Shown here: positions 60,570 through 64,000 of the stretch, in pieces | How the letters are laid out: every line of letters begins with the position of its first letter | How positions within the stretch are numbered: position 1 is the first letter of the stretch | Origin: Paractinoplanes lichenicola | Lineage (GTDB): Bacteria; Actinomycetota; Actinomycetes; Mycobacteriales; Micromonosporaceae | Direction of reading: 5' to 3' | Assembly (NCBI RefSeq): GCF_016785085.1 | Contig: NZ_JAENHO010000021.1 | Location: forward strand, 1-64,000 | Length of the DNA stretch: 64,000 nucleotides | Notes under the pieces: generated by a model | The model's input: only the letters and a program-made list of their open reading frames with translations | Told to the model about the DNA's origin: nothing | Database searches by the model: none | Program-made: the position numbers and the translations under genes

Positions 60570-60660
60570 GGGTCACCTCGCGTGTGTCTGTTTTCGGGTC
60601 TGCGCTGAAGAGCGGGTGAACGATCTCCCGGATACGTCGGGTCGCTGACAGAATGCGGCC

Positions 60661-60837
60661 ATGGACGAAGCGACTGAGGAAACCCCGACCCGCGAGGCCG
60701 GCATCGGCCGGCGGGCCTTCTTCGGCCGGGCGCTGCTGCTGGCGGGTGGCGCGGCGACCGTGCTCACCCTGTCCGGCTGCCCGGGCGGCGACGACGGTGA
60801 CGACGACGATGACGACGACGGCGGGGACGACGACTGA
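60661..60837 (+). CDS. 58-residue Tat lipoprotein with poly-Asp tail
   Basis: A short complete gene. The twin-arginine segment GRRAFFGRALLLAGG is followed by a lipobox ending LTLSGC, so the mature protein begins at Cys39 and is just 20 residues: CPGGDD then a run of Asp/Gly with 14 Asp. It would be a membrane-tethered acidic tail, possibly binding cations. It is monocistronic, in front of the LAL regulator. The function is unknown. Confidence 0.75.
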   Translation: MDEATEETPTREAGIGRRAFFGRALLLAGGAATVLTLSGCPGGDDGDDDDDDDGGDDD

Positions 60838-60869
60838 GGCCGCGCTATCGCGGTGATAGGTGACGACTG

Positions 60870-60886
60870 ATATGACGTCGTCATAT
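60870..60886. promoter_or_regulatory. palindromic site before the LAL regulator
   Basis: ATATGACG-T-CGTCATAT is a perfect inverted repeat in an otherwise GC-rich spacer, 68 bases before the regulator's start. It is a plausible operator or activator site. Confidence 0.55.
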
Positions 60887-60953
60887 GTGAATCCATTGAT
60901 GAATTGCCCCGCCGCTTCTTAGTCTGAGTCGGGCTCGGACCTGGGAGGGCGAC

Positions 60954-63863
60954 GTGCAGTCCGACGTGAGTGCCCTGCGAGGCCGAGGCGAGCTTCTCGC
61001 GACGATCGAGAGCCGCCTCGGCGCGGGCGGCGGGGTCGCCCTGCACGGCCCGGCCGGCATCGGCAAGACAGCCCTGCTCGATGCGGCGGCCGCGGCCGCG
61101 TGCGCCCGGGGTGAGCTGGTCGTCCGGCTGCGTCCCGTGCGCTCCGAGCGATCCCTGCCGTACGCGGGTCTGGCCGACCTGATCACGCAGCTGCCGCAGC
61201 CGGCCCACGACGCCCTGCCCCGCGCCCAGCGCGCCGCTCTCGCCGCTTTGCGGCAGGGACTGGCCCCGCGCGCCGGCGCCCCCGCCCTGGCCCGCCGTCT
61301 CGTGCTGCCGCTGCTGCTCGCCCACAGCGCCCGCCGCCGGCCCGTGCTGCTCGTGCTGGACGACTGCCAGTGGCTCGACGCCGAGTCGGCCGAGCTGATC
61401 GCCTTCGCCATGCGCCGCCGGCCCGGCCCCCGCGTCCGCGTGATCGCCGCCGAGCGCCGCCCGCACGCGATCGACTCGCCGACCGGCTCGGCCTCATCGA
61501 CGGGCAGCTCGGGATCGGCGGCGGACCCTCGGCTCACGGCGTCTTCCTCGTCCGGCCGGCGCCGGGCCGTGCGGCTCTGCCCGGCGCCGGCCCTGGAGCT
61601 GGCCGTTCCGCCGCTCGCGGCCGACGATCTGACCGAGCTGCTCGAGGCCCGCGGTCTGCCCTGCCGGACGGCGAGCCGGCTGCACGAGATCAGCGCGGGC
61701 AACCCCTACCTGGCGCTCGCGATCGGGGCCGCCCAGCCGCCGGGGGAGGCGTGGCGGCCGGTGCCGCTGCCCGAGGCCGCTCGTGAGCTGCTGCGCGACT
61801 GGCTGGCTGTCCTGCCCGCCGACGTGGCGCGCACCTTGCTGGTCGCCGCGCTGGCCGCCGAGCCCACGGTCACGCTGCTGCGCCGGGCGGGCCGCGAGGA
61901 CGCCGTACGGGATCTGCGGGTGGCCGCCGCGGCCGGTGTCGTCGCGGTCGCCGGTGAGCGGGTCCGGTTCACCCCGCCCCTGCTGGCCACCGTGATCGCC
62001 GAGGACGCGCCGGCCGGCGACCGCGCCGAGGCGCACACCGCGCTGGCCGCCGGGGCCGTCGACCCTGTGCAGGCACTGCGCCACCAGGCTCTGTGCAGTT
62101 CGGTTCCGGACGCCGCGGTGGCCCGCTCGCTGGCCGAGGCAGCCGGGCGCGTGTCCGGCCGGCTGGCCGCCGAGCTCTATCTGCTGGCCGCCGACCGCTG
62201 CCCGGCGCCGGCTCTTCCCCCGGGCCGGCCGCCGGCCGCCGGCCGCAGCCCCGCGCCGGCCCAGCACGTCGGCCAGGAACCGCGCACGCACGCCGACCGG
62301 CGGCTCGACTGGCTGGTCGCGGCGGCCCGCGACGGGCTCGCCGGGGGAGCGGCCGCCCTGGCCGGCCGGGCCGCCGAGGCCGTGCTGGCCGCGCCCGGCG
62401 CGCCCGCCGGTCACCGGGTGCGGGCCCGCCTGGTGCTGATCGACCTGGCCGGGCAGGGGCTGGCCGAGATGGGTGAGATGTTCGCGGCCGCCCTGGCCGA
62501 GGCGGGCGACGACCCGGCCCTGAGCGCCCCGGTGCGGTTGCGCCGCACGTGGGCCGCGCTGCTCACCGGCGACCCGGACCGCGCGGCCGACGAGGCGGCG
62601 AAGACGGCCCTGGCCGCCCGCCGCGCCGGCGACCCGACCACCGAGGCGATGGCGTTGAGCGTGCTGGCCCAGATCGAGCGGCTGCGCGGCGAGCCCGGCT
62701 GGGCCGACACCCTGACCCAGGCTCTGGTGCTGCCGGCCACCCCGGCCCCGGACTGGCTGCACTACGGCCCGCGCTACGTGGCGGCCCGCTTCGCCATGAT
62801 GGACGACCGGCTCGACGAGGCCCGCGCCGCGCTGCTCGGCCTGCTGGTGACGGCCGAGCAGGACCGCATCGGCGAGGCCCGGGTCGAGGTGCTGCGCAGC
62901 CTGTCCGAGGTGGCCACCCGGGCCGGGCGGTGCCGCGAGGCGCTCAGCTACGCGCACCGGGCCGTCCGCGCCGCCCAGCGGGCCGGCCTGAGCCCGGGGC
63001 CGACCTGGTACACGGCGGCGATCGCCGAGCTGGCCGGGGGCAGCCTGGCCGCGGCGGCCGGGTTCGCCCGCCGGGGCGTGCGCGCCTCCGAGCAGGAGGG
63101 CGACACCCTCTATCTGCGCCGCAACCTGCACGCGCTGGGCCAGGCCGAGTTGCGGGCGGGCGAGACCCGGGCCGGCGTGGCGGCGCTGCGGCGGCTGCGC
63201 GACCTCGACTCCGGGTTCGCCGGGGCCGACCCGATGATCGTGCGCTGGCACGGCGACCTGGCCGGCGGGCTGGCCGCGCTGGGCGAGCACAGCGAGGCGG
63301 TGGCCACGCTGGTCGCCGGGCGGGCCGCCGCCGAGCGCCTGGGCGAGAACCCGGGCCTGGCCGGCTATCTCGACCGGGCGGCCGCGGTGGTGCTCTCCGA
63401 GAGCGGCCAGGCCGACTCGGCCGTGCTGCTGTCGGCGTCGGCGGCCCAGCATTTCGAGCAGCTGCACCAGCCTATCGAGCAGGCCCACGCGCTGCTCGTG
63501 CAGGGCAGCGCCGAGCGGCGCCGCCGCCGGTACGCGGCCGCCCGCCTGGCCATCGGCGCCGCGCTGGCGATCTTCCTGGCCGCCGACGCCAAGCCGTGGG
63601 CCGAGCAGACCGAGCGCGCGCTGGCCGGCACGTCGGCCGCGGGCACCCCGATCGACCTGGGCCTGACCTCGACCGAGCTGCGCATCGCGGTGCTGGTGCG
63701 CGACGGCGCGAGCAACCGGGAGATCGCGGGCCGCCTCTATCTGAGCGTGAAGACGGTGGAGGCGACGCTGACCCGGATCTATCGCAAGCTGGGGGTGCGC
63801 TCGCGGACGCAACTCTCGTCCCGGCTGCCCACTGTGGTGTCCGAAGTCACCACTAGTGTCTGA
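60954..63863 (+). CDS. LAL-type LuxR-family transcriptional regulator
   Basis: A 969-residue large ATP-binding LuxR regulator with a GTG start. The N-terminal STAND/AAA-like ATPase has RGRGELLATIESRL, Walker A HGPAGIGKTALLD (near residue 31-38) and Walker B LLVLDDCQWLD. A long helical, TPR-like middle follows, with an Ala-rich composition. The C-terminal LuxR helix-turn-helix is LTSTELRIAVLVRDGASNRE...LSVKTVEATLTRIYRKLGV. Such regulators activate specialised-metabolite or sugar-use operons. No cluster is visible before the window ends. Confidence 0.92.
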   Translation: MQSDVSALRGRGELLATIESRLGAGGGVALHGPAGIGKTALLDAAAAAACARGELVVRLRPVRSERSLPYAGLADLITQLPQPAHDALPRAQRAALAALRQGLAPRAGAPALARRLVLPLLLAHSARRRPVLLVLDDCQWLDAESAELIAFAMRRRPGPRVRVIAAERRPHAIDSPTGSASSTGSSGSAADPRLTASSSSGRRRAVRLCPAPALELAVPPLAADDLTELLEARGLPCRTASRLHEISAGNPYLALAIGAAQPPGEAWRPVPLPEAARELLRDWLAVLPADVARTLLVAALAAEPTVTLLRRAGREDAVRDLRVAAAAGVVAVAGERVRFTPPLLATVIAEDAPAGDRAEAHTALAAGAVDPVQALRHQALCSSVPDAAVARSLAEAAGRVSGRLAAELYLLAADRCPAPALPPGRPPAAGRSPAPAQHVGQEPRTHADRRLDWLVAAARDGLAGGAAALAGRAAEAVLAAPGAPAGHRVRARLVLIDLAGQGLAEMGEMFAAALAEAGDDPALSAPVRLRRTWAALLTGDPDRAADEAAKTALAARRAGDPTTEAMALSVLAQIERLRGEPGWADTLTQALVLPATPAPDWLHYGPRYVAARFAMMDDRLDEARAALLGLLVTAEQDRIGEARVEVLRSLSEVATRAGRCREALSYAHRAVRAAQRAGLSPGPTWYTAAIAELAGGSLAAAAGFARRGVRASEQEGDTLYLRRNLHALGQAELRAGETRAGVAALRRLRDLDSGFAGADPMIVRWHGDLAGGLAALGEHSEAVATLVAGRAAAERLGENPGLAGYLDRAAAVVLSESGQADSAVLLSASAAQHFEQLHQPIEQAHALLVQGSAERRRRRYAAARLAIGAALAIFLAADAKPWAEQTERALAGTSAAGTPIDLGLTSTELRIAVLVRDGASNREIAGRLYLSVKTVEATLTRIYRKLGVRSRTQLSSRLPTVVSEVTTSV

Positions 63864-63957
63864 CCAGCCACTTCGCTACTCGGAGTGACCCCGGCAACAG
63901 GAATCCGGTGGCCGCCATCACTTCCGTCTCGCAAGTTTTACCTGCTTGATTTGGGTA

Positions 63958-64000
63958 TGAAGCGCGGCTCGCGGATCGTTGTACAGGAAGGCGACGAGGC
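63958..64000 (+). CDS. possible start of a gene cut by the window edge
   Basis: ATG 63958 opens a frame reading MKRGSRIVVQEGDEA to the edge. The upstream 90 bases are unusually AT-rich (AAGTTTTACCTGCTTGATTT), as in a promoter, but no clear Shine-Dalgarno is present. Too little is visible to name it. Confidence 0.3.

Overview
The window is about 64 kb of very GC-rich actinobacterial chromosome. Tightly packed genes with ATGA/GTGA overlaps, many GTG starts, twin-arginine signals, long LuxR regulators and a complete SCO2521-SCO2525-type gene set all point to a mycelial actinomycete. The mix of ricin-lectin proteins, secreted chitinase and GH26 enzymes and heavy use of CGTACG-like sites would fit Micromonosporaceae (Actinoplanes-like), but that family placement is inference. 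No rRNA, tRNA, CRISPR array, prophage or intact transposase was seen.

Layout: 1-1016 is gene-free and made of minisatellites. 1017-15332 holds a ricin-domain membrane protein, a secreted tripeptidyl aminopeptidase-type hydrolase, a MerR/VIT-VWA operon divergent from a cyclase-family hydrolase, a large secreted metallopeptidase, an ABC exporter divergent from a DesK/NarL two-component pair, and an M19 dipeptidase. 15495-20330 carries a secreted GH26-like enzyme, a 19-residue lysine microprotein, a GGDEF-EAL protein and a cluster of DnaA boxes. 20330-29071 has a frameshifted membrane mannosyltransferase, an SDR/TetR pair with a 34-bp operator, glucose-6-phosphate isomerase, an AlkZ-like protein, a GH18 chitinase and a D-amino-acid oxidase.

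29360-35799 is the most interesting block. It holds the SCO2521, 2522, 2523, 2524 and 2525 families (unknown; unknown; variant P-loop NTPase; unknown; SAM methyltransferase) plus a membrane-anchored coiled-coil protein, in two convergent operons that overlap end to end. These families recur together in actinobacteria but their joint function is, as far as I know, undescribed. Immediately next door, 36159-38793, a luciferase-like monooxygenase, its FMN reductase and a histidine phosphatase are bracketed by a 118-bp inverted repeat.

38945-48637 contains a Tat-exported phosphoesterase-LamG protein, an MFS exporter, a LysR/SDR pair (the SDR lacks the usual catalytic residues), an FHA protein, and a GH3 glucosidase divergent from its likely LacI repressor. 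48693-51854 has a Cys-repeat lipoprotein, a PPOX-fold protein, and a DGPF/YCII protein with an ECF42 sigma factor. The sigma gene is interrupted, in frame, by a 165-bp palindromic element, and a related 62-bp palindrome lies 4.6 kb away behind a histidine kinase. 52123-59714 is a MacAB-like export locus with its own OmpR/EnvZ-type pair and two adaptors. The right end has an M15-like peptidase, a 58-residue Tat lipoprotein with an aspartate tail, and a LAL-type LuxR regulator.
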